A stretch of 64,000 nucleotides of DNA from Paenibacillus sp. PK3_47 (GCF_023520895.1 NZ_CP026029.1:5828001-5892000), one strand, 5' to 3'. Counted from the first letter of the stretch, positions 51,785 to 60,296 are shown. Program-made: numbers and translations. Notes: a model not told the origin generated them from the letters alone.

Positions 51785-52175
51785 TGTGATAGTGTGAAAA
51801 GAACAAATACCCTTGATTTCGCAGAAACCAGCCACAGCGGCCGAATGAGAAGCACAACTACTCCTGATTTCGCATAAATGAGCTACAGCGGCGGAATGAG
51901 AAGCACAACTACCTCTGATTTCGCAGAAGTCAGCCACAGCGGCGGAATGAGAAGCATAACTACCTCTGATTTCGCAGAAATGAGCCGCAGCGGCCGAATG
52001 AGAAGCACAACTACTTCTGATTTCGCAGAAGTCAGCCACAGCGGCGGAATGAGAAGCATAACTACCTCTGATTTCGCAGAAATGAGCCGCAGCGGCGGAA
52101 TGAGAAGCACAAATACCTCTGATTCCGAGAAACGAGCCGCAACGGCGGAATCAGAGGCACAAATATCCCTTAACA
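51785..52175. repeat. Tandem array 2: eight diverged units, 51-bp period
   Basis: The motif gaatgagaagc is found at 51843, 51894, 51945, 51996, 52047 and 52098 (period 51), with degenerate units before (about 51792) and after (52148, period 50). Units read like cgaatgagaagcacaacta then cctctgatttcgcagaa then rtcagccacagcgg. The arms gaat.aga.g / cctctgattc pair around cacaa-ta, so each unit can form a hairpin. The spacer aligns with that of array 1 in the same register, so both arrays seem to come from one ancestral 51-bp unit. No gene was found in 51362-52225. Confidence 0.9.
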
Positions 52176-52225
52176 CCCTTTATACCAATCAGTATCATGT
52201 CCTCACCAAAGCTCCACAAGTGATC

Positions 52226-53581
52226 TCATTCAGACAACGTCTTCTGCCAGGCTTTGATCTCTTTATTCAGATCTCTGAGATCTGGCACAGGCAGGGGAGC
52301 GTCGCTTAGTTTGTATTTTTGTTTCAATGTTAAAATGCGGCGGACGCTTTCATCGATGCGCTTCTCTGTTATTCTCCCGTCTTTTACACTGTCCAGCAGA
52401 GCCTGACGCACTGCCTGTTCATTCTCATATTGGTGGGCGACCAGGAGGATATCACTGCCGGCAAGGACGGTGTCAACAGCTGCCGCTGCCAGTGTATAGT
52501 GGTCTGTTATAGCACCCATCGTGAGATCGTCTGTGATTACAACGCCTGTAAAGCCCATTTTCTCCCGCAGAAGCCCACTGATGATTGGCCGGGACAAAGA
52601 AGCGGGTTTATCCGGGTCCAGCTTGGGAAAAAGAACATGCGCAACCATTACAGCATCCGCATCCTCCGCGATAGCAGCCTCAAATGGCAGCCATTCCAGC
52701 TGGGCAAGGTCTGCAGCAGATTTATTCACTACAGGCAGCTCCAGATGCGAATCCACGGATGTGTCGCCGTGACCGGGAAAATGTTTGACGACCGGAATGA
52801 CACCTTCTTCTGATATGCCTTTCATCTCCGCGATCCCGAGCGGGGTAACAATGCCGGCAGTGCTGCCAAAAGAACGGTCTCCAATGACCGGATTATCCGG
52901 GTTGCTGTTGATATCCAGAACGGGGGCAAAGTTCATGTTAAATCCGGCTGCCAGCACTTCTCTTGCCAGAAGCTGGCCGAACATCCGGGCAGAATCGGGA
53001 TTACCGGCAGCTCCAACCCTGCCGCTGGACGGCATGTCTGCGTACTCCTTCGGCATCCGGCTGACCTTGCCGCCTTCCTGGTCGACACTCATAAATAGCG
53101 GTACAGGATTTCCGCTGTTGCTGTTCTTGAGCCCGTTAATCAGAGTAACCATGCTGTTTAATCCGGAAATATTATCTTTATAGAGGATAATTCCGCCGAT
53201 TTCGTCTTCAGCGATCATCCTCTTCGCCTGACTGTCCAGCTGTGTGCCGTCGATCCCGGCGAGCAGCATTTGCCCGATTTTCTCCTCCAGCGTCATTCCG
53301 GCTATTTGCAGCGCGACACTATCCTCATCGCTTTGGCCTGGTGAAGCAGATGGGGCCGGTGTCTGTGCTGAAGCGGTTGAAGCCGGAGAATTCAGCTGGC
53401 CGGATGCAGCCGGAGCTGCCCCTGGACCCGAAGACGGAGGACTAATTGCTGTTACCGCCGGCGATGGCGTGGATGTGCTGCCAGCCGGAAAGTTACTGCT
53501 GTTGTTACTGCTGCATCCCAATACAAGAAGCAAAGAGGCTGCGGCGGTTAATGCAGATATTTTACGATAATTATTGATCAT
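52226..53581 (-). CDS. Lipoprotein beta-N-acetylhexosaminidase, GH3 (NagZ type)
   Basis: A 451-aa surface lipoprotein that removes terminal N-acetylglucosamine from muropeptides. Signal with lipobox LVLGC (cysteine near residue 23), a ~75-aa Ser/Pro/Ala linker, then the GH3 barrel: MLLAGIDGTQL, the NagZ motif KHFPGHGDTSVDSHLELP with catalytic Asp/His, and the nucleophile region VVITDDLTMGAI. ATG 53581 follows GAGGAAG by 10 bases; TTG further upstream is less likely. It is a single-gene unit on the minus strand next to the tandem arrays. Confidence 0.93.
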   Translation of the reverse strand: MINNYRKISALTAAASLLLVLGCSSNNSSNFPAGSTSTPSPAVTAISPPSSGPGAAPAASGQLNSPASTASAQTPAPSASPGQSDEDSVALQIAGMTLEEKIGQMLLAGIDGTQLDSQAKRMIAEDEIGGIILYKDNISGLNSMVTLINGLKNSNSGNPVPLFMSVDQEGGKVSRMPKEYADMPSSGRVGAAGNPDSARMFGQLLAREVLAAGFNMNFAPVLDINSNPDNPVIGDRSFGSTAGIVTPLGIAEMKGISEEGVIPVVKHFPGHGDTSVDSHLELPVVNKSAADLAQLEWLPFEAAIAEDADAVMVAHVLFPKLDPDKPASLSRPIISGLLREKMGFTGVVITDDLTMGAITDHYTLAAAAVDTVLAGSDILLVAHQYENEQAVRQALLDSVKDGRITEKRIDESVRRILTLKQKYKLSDAPLPVPDLRDLNKEIKAWQKTLSE

Positions 53582-53951
53582 TATGGACGAACTTCCTCTC
53601 AATTACGGATGGATTAGTAAAGTATTAGTATCGGCAAACAGTAGAAATTTGAAACGATCTTCAGTATGAATATCCCCATTTGATAAGCAAGCGGCTAACA
53701 CTTCACGCAGTAATAGACTCCTTTAATTGAAAAAAGTTACATCTAAGGTGAATATACTGCCAGGTTACAGCAACAAATTCTTCCATTGTTGAACAAATGC
53801 AAACTATGTTGCATCATGCAAAACACTTCCGGCTCCCCAACTCTATTTATCAGGGTTAACTATTGCGCCATCCGGCAACACTGTTTCTCTAGACCCACCC
53901 AGATGTCAGCGTGTAGTATAGAACAATACTATGTTTTGGAGGTTCTTTTTG
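53582..53951. promoter_or_regulatory. Gene-free region upstream of GH3 and CDF genes, with a palindrome
   Basis: About 370 AT-rich bases between divergent genes. The one clear element is TAGTAT-agaaca-ATACTA (53914-53931), a perfect 6-bp inverted repeat ending 21 bases before the TTG start of the CDF gene, overlapping the probable transcript start; it could be a metal-regulator operator or a leader hairpin. The open frame 53786-53983 has no ribosome binding site and was not called. Confidence 0.4.
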
Positions 53952-54815
53952 TTGGAAAACTACAGCGACATCAAACAAAGTGAAAAAGGGGCCTGGCTAA
54001 GCTTAGTTGCCTATATTCTGCTCTCTGTCACCAAACTGTTCATCGGTTCCGCATCGGGTTCACAGGCGCTGCTGGCTGACGGTTTGAACAACAGCACAGA
54101 TATTATAGCAACCTTAGCCATTCTGGTAGGACTGAAAATTTCCAGAAGACCCCCTGATTCCAATCACAGCTACGGGCATTTCAGAGCAGAGACAGTTGCT
54201 GCACTGATTGCTTCATTCATCATGATTGCTGTAGGAATTCAAGTGCTGTATCAGGGCGTGAACAAGTTTATCCAGCCTGCACTGGAAACACCGGATATGG
54301 TAGCGGCCTGGACAGCCGCTGGCTGTGCAGCGGTTATGCTTGTGGTGTACATGTATAATATTGCGCTTGCCCGCAGGCTGAAGAGCAACGCCATTGAAGC
54401 AGTAGCACAGGATAACCGGTCGGATGCGCTCGTAAGTATCGGTGCTTTTATCGGCATCATTGGTTCGCAGTTTGGACTTCCGTGGCTCGACCCGCTGACC
54501 GCGACTATTGTCGGGCTTTTAATCTGCAAGACGGCCTGGGATATTTTCCGCAAAGCTACCCATGATTTAACGGACGGATTCGATGCCAAGGAACTGGAGC
54601 TTATGAAACAGACTGTCGCCCAAATCAATGGAGTTGAATCCATCAAAGATATCAAAGCCCGTATCCATGGAAACAATGTGCTCGTCGATACAACCGTGCT
54701 TGTGGATTCAAATTTGAATGTCGTGCAGAGTCATGACATCACAGAAGAGATAGAGGACCAACTGAAAGATCTTCACCGGGTATCTTATGTGCTGGTTCAT
54801 ATTGAGCCTGTGTGA
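53952..54815 (+). CDS. Cation diffusion facilitator (CDF) metal exporter
   Basis: A 287-aa transporter with six membrane segments. The metal site LLADGLNNSTDIIATLAIL (segment 2, D...N/D) and AVAQDNRSDALVSIGAF (segment 5, D..xxD) are present, and the C-terminal cytoplasmic domain ends VSYVLVHIEP. NNSTD/NRSDA rather than HxxxD suggests a Mn- or Fe-type CDF rather than Zn. TTG 53952 has TTGGAGG 9 bases upstream; the longer start at 53931 overlaps a palindrome. The start choice gives MENYSDIKQSEKGAW, usual for this subgroup. Confidence 0.92.
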   Translation: MENYSDIKQSEKGAWLSLVAYILLSVTKLFIGSASGSQALLADGLNNSTDIIATLAILVGLKISRRPPDSNHSYGHFRAETVAALIASFIMIAVGIQVLYQGVNKFIQPALETPDMVAAWTAAGCAAVMLVVYMYNIALARRLKSNAIEAVAQDNRSDALVSIGAFIGIIGSQFGLPWLDPLTATIVGLLICKTAWDIFRKATHDLTDGFDAKELELMKQTVAQINGVESIKDIKARIHGNNVLVDTTVLVDSNLNVVQSHDITEEIEDQLKDLHRVSYVLVHIEPV

Positions 54816-54822
54816 CCAACAA

Positions 54823-54847
54823 AAGTCTGAGCAATCAGGCTTTTTTT
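54823..54847 (+). terminator. Rho-independent terminator after CDF gene
   Basis: Stem agtctga / tcaggct (one mismatch-like pair) with a 4-nt loop and seven T. Confidence 0.75.
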
Positions 54848-54868
54848 GTTTGCTTATTCGGAGTGTAC

Positions 54869-54928
54869 TTGACTAGAACTAATAAAAAAGGTATATAATA
54901 ACTTTATGATATTAACACTTAGTTATTA
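54869..54928 (+). promoter_or_regulatory. Promoter and candidate NrtR-type operator
   Basis: TTGACT (54869-54874) and TATATA/TATAAT (54892-54899), 17-19 bases apart, form a promoter. TAATAACT (54896-54903) and AGTTATTA (54921-54928) are a perfect 8-bp inverted repeat spaced by 17 bases that starts within the -10 element, the position expected for a repressor site. Confidence 0.5.
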
Positions 54929-54955
54929 ATATAAATGATCTAGAGGAGTGTGTAT

Positions 54956-55855
54956 ATGACTGATCATTTTGCCAATGAGCCTAACGGTTTGACGGAAGAA
55001 CAGTTTTTGCAGACGTATAATGCAGGAGACTATGAGCGGCCGTCCGTCACCGTTGATATGCTGATCTTCACCGTAATGGAGCAGGAACAGGATAATTACC
55101 GGAAGCTATCCGAGAAATCGCTGCAGCTGCTGATGATTCAGCGGGGAGGACATCCGTATCTGGGACAATGGGCGCTGCCCGGGGGATTCGTCGGGATCGA
55201 TGAAAGTCTGGATGATGCCGCACGCAGAGAGCTCTATACTGAAACGAACATCGACAATATTTATATGGAGCAGCTGTATACCTGGGGAGAAGTAAAGCGC
55301 GATCCGCGGATGCGTGTTATCAGCTCCTCTTATATGGCTTTGGTTGACCGGACCGCACTGCAGGTGCAGGCAGGGGATGACGCTGCGGATGCAGCCTGGT
55401 TCGAGGTAACCTATGAGATTGATCAGCGGACACGCAAAGAGATTGAGGGCGGTACGGAGCTTGAGCAGCAGATTTCCATCACTTTGCAGAATGGGGCCGT
55501 AAGCTTAAGCGGAATCGTCCGGATCACCGAATCTGTCCAGGGCCATGTCCGCAAAACCAAACGTGAAATTGTCGAGAATAACGGGTTTGCTTTTGACCAC
55601 CTGATTATCATTCAGTACGCGATTGAACGCCTGCGCGGCAAAATTGAATACACAGACATTGTTTTTAATTTGATGCCGCCGCTGTTTACTTTGACTGAGC
55701 TGCAGCGTGTGTATGAAATTATTCTTGGCAAGGAGCTGCTCGCTGCGGCCTTCCGCCGGAAAATTGCCGGCAAGGTTACAGAAACCGACGAGTTCACCAA
55801 GGATGCCGGGCACAGGCCATCCAAGCTTTACCGGTATAATCCTGACAGAGATTAA
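54956..55855 (+). CDS. Nudix hydrolase-like regulator with C-terminal winged helix (NrtR-like)
   Basis: A 299-aa protein: a Nudix domain (~30-165) and a C-terminal winged helix (~220-290; PLFTLTELQRVYEIILGKELLAAAFRRKI). The Nudix box at residues 77-99 is G-x5-E-x7-REL-YTE-TNI: the first Glu of the usual EE pair is Thr, so hydrolysis may be reduced. NrtR proteins bind ADP-ribose through this domain and repress NAD-related genes. GAGGAG lies 7 bases before ATG 54956. The next gene is an ADP-ribose-releasing enzyme 33 bases on, which supports the assignment. Confidence 0.88.
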   Translation: MTDHFANEPNGLTEEQFLQTYNAGDYERPSVTVDMLIFTVMEQEQDNYRKLSEKSLQLLMIQRGGHPYLGQWALPGGFVGIDESLDDAARRELYTETNIDNIYMEQLYTWGEVKRDPRMRVISSSYMALVDRTALQVQAGDDAADAAWFEVTYEIDQRTRKEIEGGTELEQQISITLQNGAVSLSGIVRITESVQGHVRKTKREIVENNGFAFDHLIIIQYAIERLRGKIEYTDIVFNLMPPLFTLTELQRVYEIILGKELLAAAFRRKIAGKVTETDEFTKDAGHRPSKLYRYNPDRD

Positions 55856-55888
55856 TAGACTTATTTTGATAGAATGAGGTGAAATATT

Positions 55889-56752
55889 GTGAATTATAAA
55901 AGCAATGCAAGAGAATCCAGAGCCGCGACCGCCCAGCAAACGCTGGATATCATAGCTAAAGGAAGTTACAGGAATAGTGCCGGACATCAGATTGATATTG
56001 CGGAAGCCGTCAGCAGGGCGGTTACAGGCTCACAGCTGTATTCTCCGGAGCAGCTTACAAAGCTGAATAAGGATATCCGGGAGCGGATTGCCGGGCAGCC
56101 GCAGAACAAGGCGAAAATCGAGGTTACCGGGGAAACCACATTAGAAGCAGCACAGCGTCTTGTTGAAAAAAAGAGCATATCTCACACCGTCTGCCTGAAT
56201 TTTGCCTCGGCCAAAAATCCCGGCGGCGGCTTCCTGAACGGCAGCCAGGCCCAGGAAGAAAGCTTGGCGCGGGCTTCGGCCCTGTATCCCTGCATCTCGC
56301 AAATGAGTGAAATGTACAAATATAACCGCAGCCGTAGTACGGCCCTTTATTCCCATTACATGATCCATTCACCAGAAGTACCTGTGTTCCGGGGCAGCAG
56401 GGAGGAGCTTCTCACCACGCCGTACAACGTATCTATGATTACAGCGCCTGCCGTGAATGCAGGAGTAGTGAAAGAACGGGAAGCTGATGCAGAGTCCCGG
56501 ATCGCAGAGGTTATGCTGGAGCGGATCCGCTATATCCTTTCCGTTGCTGCAGACCAAGGACATCCGGCCATTGTACTGGGAGCTTTTGGTTGCGGGGTGT
56601 TCCGCAACGACCCGTCTGAGGTAGCCGGCTATTTCCGCAAAGTTCTGCTGGAGGAAGGCTATCAGGTCCTTTTTGATACCATAGTATTTGCAATTTTGGA
56701 CCGCTCCCCGGACCAGAGTGTCATCAGCGCTTTCCGCAGGAAACTGCTGTAA
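55889..56752 (+). CDS. Bacterial-type poly(ADP-ribose) glycohydrolase (TIGR02452/DUF2263)
   Basis: A 287-aa macrodomain enzyme. The PARG signature GGG-x7-QEE is at residues 112-124 (NPGGGFLNGSQAQEESL), with FGCGVFRNDP as the phosphate-binding loop near residue 233. It splits ADP-ribose chains or terminal ADP-ribose from proteins. GTG 55889 has GAGGTG upstream. It follows the NrtR-like gene by 33 bases, and both are ended by one terminator, so ADP-ribose signalling or repair is the likely theme. No ADP-ribosyltransferase is visible nearby. Confidence 0.92.
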   Translation: MNYKSNARESRAATAQQTLDIIAKGSYRNSAGHQIDIAEAVSRAVTGSQLYSPEQLTKLNKDIRERIAGQPQNKAKIEVTGETTLEAAQRLVEKKSISHTVCLNFASAKNPGGGFLNGSQAQEESLARASALYPCISQMSEMYKYNRSRSTALYSHYMIHSPEVPVFRGSREELLTTPYNVSMITAPAVNAGVVKEREADAESRIAEVMLERIRYILSVAADQGHPAIVLGAFGCGVFRNDPSEVAGYFRKVLLEEGYQVLFDTIVFAILDRSPDQSVISAFRRKLL

Positions 56753-56774
56753 CTTTATTAAATAACTTCTGAAG

Positions 56775-56801
56775 CGCAAGAGATCATCTTGCGTTTTTTT
56801 T
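56775..56801 (+). terminator. Rho-independent terminator after PARG gene
   Basis: Perfect 7-bp stem cgcaaga / tcttgcg with a 5-nt loop and eight T. Confidence 0.85.
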
Positions 56802-56928
56802 GCGTCTGATAAGCAGGTTTTTGCTGAGTTATGTCCTGTGATGTAATTAACAGATTCTTTAACAGGAAAGATAGAGAATTAAGTATATATTTTTATATGC
56901 AATTTATGGTAAAGGATAAGGTGAGCAG

Positions 56929-57342
56929 ATGATTGAATGGAAAGATTCTTATGATATCGGCGTAGAGAAAATTGACTGTCAGCACAGACAGCTGCTGGTG
57001 AAGCTGAATGAATTTTTTGATGCATGCTCGAATCAGAAGGGAAAAGAGAAGATTGAAGAAACACTGCAGTTTCTCAAGGAATATACATTGGAGCATTTCA
57101 GCAGTGAGGAGCAGCTGATGTCGGAGATTGATTTTCCCGAACTGGCTGAACACCGGAAGACACATGCCGAATTCGTACAGGCCGTGCTGGAGCTGGAAGA
57201 AAGCATCAAGACCAAAGGCGTATCCGTACTTTCCACGATCAAGCTGAACCGTACACTTACCGACTGGCTGATCAACCATATCCACAAATGCGACAAGCTG
57301 ATTGGTGAATGCATGGCTGCAAAAGGCAACAAGGCTGTATAG
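56929..57342 (+). CDS. Bacteriohemerythrin
   Basis: A 137-aa four-helix di-iron oxygen-binding protein. All ligands are in place: H19 (DCQHRQLL), H56 and E60 (LEHFSSE), H75 and H79 (EHRKTHAEF), H117 and D122 (INHIHKCD). It may store or sense oxygen or protect against it. AAGGTGAGCAG lies before the ATG at 56929. It is a single-gene unit ended by a terminator at 57367. Confidence 0.94.
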   Translation: MIEWKDSYDIGVEKIDCQHRQLLVKLNEFFDACSNQKGKEKIEETLQFLKEYTLEHFSSEEQLMSEIDFPELAEHRKTHAEFVQAVLELEESIKTKGVSVLSTIKLNRTLTDWLINHIHKCDKLIGECMAAKGNKAV

Positions 57343-57366
57343 TTCGATACATAAATCCACTTCCGA

Positions 57367-57394
57367 AGATGCCAGAAGGCATTTTCTTTTTTTT
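57367..57394 (+). terminator. Rho-independent terminator after hemerythrin gene
   Basis: Short stem atgcc / ggcat (with flanking pairs) and a TTTTCTTTTTTTT tail. Confidence 0.65.
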
Positions 57395-57506
57395 GGACGG
57401 ATATTACGTTTATTGTAAAGGCAGAGCACAGTTAATACCCGCTTAATAGTTTGTGTTATGATTTGAGGTGAATATAAAGATAGTTGAATGTCAAAGGAGT
57501 GAAGTT

Positions 57507-58692
57507 ATGAAAATACTGCGCATGCTGCTTCCGGGGCTGGTAATGCTGCTGGTTCTTAGTCTTGTGAATTTTTACATCGGGATTCATCTCTGGGTTCTCA
57601 TTAAGGACGTTATACCGGAGTTTTCTGCAGCTGCATACTGGACAGTATTCATTATTATTGCTTTTGCTTACATGATCGGAATGGTGCCTTGGCCGCAGGC
57701 GGTGAAGCCTGCCGCCCGTTTTTTTAAAGTGGTAGGCTCCTATTATCTGGCTTGCATGGAGTTTGCAATTATCGTGCTTCCGCTTACGGATCTGCTCTAT
57801 TGGGTGCTGGGATTAATGGGCTTTGACCGTACATTATTTATTCCGGAAGCCGGTGCAGCACTGATTCTGCTTCTGGCGGTTTTCCTGATATGGGGTTCGC
57901 GGAATGCCTGGAGCACGGTAGTGCGGAATCATCCGATCCGGATCCATAAAACAGCAGGGTCCAGCGCGCCGCTGACCGTAGCCGTTGCTTCCGACCTGCA
58001 TTTAGGTAACATTGTCGGCAACCGCCATCTTGGCAGAATGGTCCGCGAGATCAACAGCATGCAGCCGGATATTATTGGCCGGGGATGTGCTGGACGACAG
58101 CATTGAACCTTTTATCCGCAACAATATGAGTGAACATTTAAAGCAGCTCAAAGCCCGTCACGGCGTATATGCGGTACTGGGGAATCATGAATATTACGGC
58201 GGGTCGATTGCTGAATATACCCGTGTGATGCGCAGCATCGGGATCCGGGTGCTTCAGGACGAGGTCGTGGAGACGGCAGGCCTGTATATTGTGGGACGCA
58301 AAGACAAAACCGCTGAATCGATGGCCGGGGGCAGAAAAAGTGTCGCAGCACTGCTGGAAAATCTGGATCTAACGCGTCCCGTCATTATGATGGATCATCA
58401 GCCTACAGGATTTGACCTCGCGGCGAAAGCCGGCGTAGATGTGCTCTTATCCGGCCATACGCACCGCGGGCAGATTGCTCCGAACCATTTTATTACCAAA
58501 AGACTGTTCGAGCTGGACTGGGGATATCTGCTGAAGGATAAACTGCATGTGGTTGTCTCCTCCGGGTATGGTACCTGGGGACCGCCGATCCGTCTGGCCA
58601 GCCGTTCCGAGCTTATTAAGCTGGAAGTGCTGCTGGAAGGCAGCAAATCCTACAGCGAAGAGCCTCTGTCAGGGCAAACCGTGCTGGTCTAA
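57507..58692 (+). pseudogene. Membrane metallophosphoesterase, frameshifted near 58075
   Basis: Two frames together encode one protein of the YkuE/YpbG-like group. Frame 1 (57507 to ~58075) has an N-terminal domain with four to five membrane segments and the first metal motif ASDLHLGN. Frame 2 (~58072 to 58692) continues with LAGDVLDD, GNHEYYGG and GHTHRGQ. They join at gatattattggcc; a loss of 2 bases, or of 5, restores the expected PDI(I)LLAGDV. The ATG at 57507 follows AAAGGAG. As it stands the enzyme lacks most of its active site, unless the shift is a sequencing error. Confidence 0.85.
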
Positions 58693-58762
58693 GTTAAAGC
58701 AGTGCAAGAACCCCCTGTACTTCATTTTTGGAGCTGCAGGGGGTGACCATTTAAAGGGACTG

Positions 58763-59005
58763 ATGAAGCTGAAATATATTGAATTTGGTATTGGAAATAC
58801 GTGGATAGTCCGGACGGAAACGGAGCTGCCTGACGGCACGGAGTTTGAGGAGCGGGGGATAGCAGGTCCAGTTAGGCTGCAGTCTGTTTACATAAGGATA
58901 TGGATCGGAAAATCGGTCTGGATTGCAGATAGCCGAGAAGGATTCAAACGAGCACGCAAAAAAAGGAATGCATTTAAACTGATCTTCGGGATCAGCAGCC
59001 ATTAG
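58763..59005 (+). CDS. DUF3977 family protein
   Basis: An 80-aa protein with the DUF3977 pattern: KYIEFGIGNTWIVRTETELPDGTEFEE, then SVYIRIWIGKSVWI and a basic tail (GFKRARKKRNAFKLIFGI). Function is unknown in Firmicutes. AAAGGGA lies 6-7 bases before ATG 58763; the frame is open into the previous gene but those residues are a shadow. It stands alone before a MarR gene. Confidence 0.85.
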   Translation: MKLKYIEFGIGNTWIVRTETELPDGTEFEERGIAGPVRLQSVYIRIWIGKSVWIADSREGFKRARKKRNAFKLIFGISSH

Positions 59006-59086
59006 ATGAATATGCTTTGACAATTAAGGCAGGATCACATACATTCAAATAGTTAAGTGATTAACTACATGGAGCTGAACTTATGC

Positions 59087-59530
59087 ATGGATGATTTACA
59101 AAAATATGTGCTGGAACACCCGCTGCCAATAGAGGCGTACTTCACCCTTGTGGAAGCAACAGCAAACGTTGTGGCTGTATCGGAGAAATATTGGCAGGTA
59201 CATGGACTGAACGGTGCGAGAATCCGGGTACTGGTAGAGATCGCCAAGCAGGGCGGGGAGATTCTGCCGTCCATACTTGCCGAGAAAATTGGTGTGACCA
59301 AGGCTAACATCAGCCTGCTGCTCTTACCGCTGGAGAAGGACGGTTATATTACCCGGGCCGGCCATTGGCAGGACGGACGCAAAACCGTCATATCGATTAC
59401 TGCTGAAGGCCGCTCTCTGCTGCTGGAGCATCTTCCGGATAACAGGCTTGCTGTGGCTGAGAAAATGAACAAACTGGATGCGGAGGAGCAGCGCCAGCTG
59501 ATCCAGCTTTTGAACAAGCTGAACCGGTAA
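59087..59530 (+). CDS. MarR family transcriptional regulator
   Basis: A ~147-aa winged-helix regulator: GARIRVLVEIAKQGGEILPSILAEKIGVTKANISLLLLPLEKDGYI is the DNA-binding region, followed by the wing RKTVISITAEGRSLL. The start is uncertain: ATG 59087 has GGAG 12 bases upstream; ATG 59069 or GTG 59057 would add up to ten residues. It lies 88 bases before the haem two-component operon but is not of its family; its target is unknown. Confidence 0.85.
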   Translation: MDDLQKYVLEHPLPIEAYFTLVEATANVVAVSEKYWQVHGLNGARIRVLVEIAKQGGEILPSILAEKIGVTKANISLLLLPLEKDGYITRAGHWQDGRKTVISITAEGRSLLLEHLPDNRLAVAEKMNKLDAEEQRQLIQLLNKLNR

Positions 59531-59618
59531 GTGGTCGGGCTATTGCAGCTGGCAAAGTTATATTTTATATAAAAATAATTAATGGCTTAACTAAATGTCG
59601 GAATGGGAGTGTCGATGC

Positions 59619-60296
59619 TTGAAAAAATTATTGGTCGCCGATGACGATGTACATATCAGAACACTGCTCCGGCATGTGTTGTCGAGAGAGGGTTTTCTCG
59701 TCATAGAGGCTGCTGACGGCCGTGAGGCGATGGGGCTGATGAAGAATCACACCATAGATCTGGCGGTTGTAGATGTGATGATGCCGCATGTGGACGGGCT
59801 GGAATTATGCAGCCACATCCGTGAAACCTATGATATTCCTATCATCCTGTTAACTGCGCGTCAGCAGCTAAGCGACAAAGAGCAGGGATATTTGCGCGGA
59901 ACAGATGACTATGTCACCAAGCCGTTTGAGCCCGAAGAGCTGTTGTTCCGTATCAAGGCTTTGTTCCGCCGATACTCCGTCGCCTCTGATGACAAAATCC
60001 GCCTGAACTCATTAGTGATTGACCGCAAAAATTATGAGATCAGCGCCGGGAACGAAGTGCTTCTGCTTCCGGTGAAGGAATTTGAGCTGTTGTCCCAGCT
60101 GGCACAGTACCCGGGCCGGCTGTTCTCGCGAAGTGAATTAATTGAACTGGTATGGGGTGCGGATTATGAAGGCGACGAGCGGACGGTGGATGTCCATATC
60201 AAGCGGCTGCGCCAGCGGTTTGCGGAGTATCAGAATGATTTTATCATCCGTACCGTCAGGGGAATCGGATACAAAGTGGAGATGGTGAACGCATGA
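59619..60296 (+). CDS. hssR: Haem-responsive response regulator HssR
   Basis: A 225-aa OmpR-type regulator: receiver with D52 as phospho-acceptor (LAVVDVMMPHVDGLEL) and winged helix at ~125-220. The blocks LTARQQLSDKEQGYLRGTDDYVTKPFE and GADYEGDERTVDVHIKRLRQRF match staphylococcal HssR closely. TTG 59619 follows GGGAG by 9 bases. It overlaps the sensor gene by 4 bases and precedes a haem-type efflux pair, which together support the name. Confidence 0.9.
   Translation: MKKLLVADDDVHIRTLLRHVLSREGFLVIEAADGREAMGLMKNHTIDLAVVDVMMPHVDGLELCSHIRETYDIPIILLTARQQLSDKEQGYLRGTDDYVTKPFEPEELLFRIKALFRRYSVASDDKIRLNSLVIDRKNYEISAGNEVLLLPVKEFELLSQLAQYPGRLFSRSELIELVWGADYEGDERTVDVHIKRLRQRFAEYQNDFIIRTVRGIGYKVEMVNA

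Noticed and set aside
51410-52175. CRISPR array
   Set aside because: The whole 51-bp unit repeats; there are no unique spacers and no cas genes nearby.
51204-52309. Several open frames on both strands across the tandem arrays (17-aa repeat 'proteins')
   Set aside because: A 51-bp period keeps every frame open if one unit is open. No good ribosome binding site or start, frames exist on both strands alike, and one array has internal stops.
53786-53983. 65-aa open frame before the CDF gene
   Set aside because: No ribosome binding site, overlaps the CDF start, odd residue composition.
54956-55855. Plain housekeeping Nudix hydrolase
   Set aside because: The C-terminal winged helix, degenerate box and operator-like repeat point to a regulator.
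58547-58762. N-terminal extension of the DUF3977 gene
   Set aside because: It lies inside the metallophosphoesterase in another frame; the ribosome binding site supports ATG 58763.
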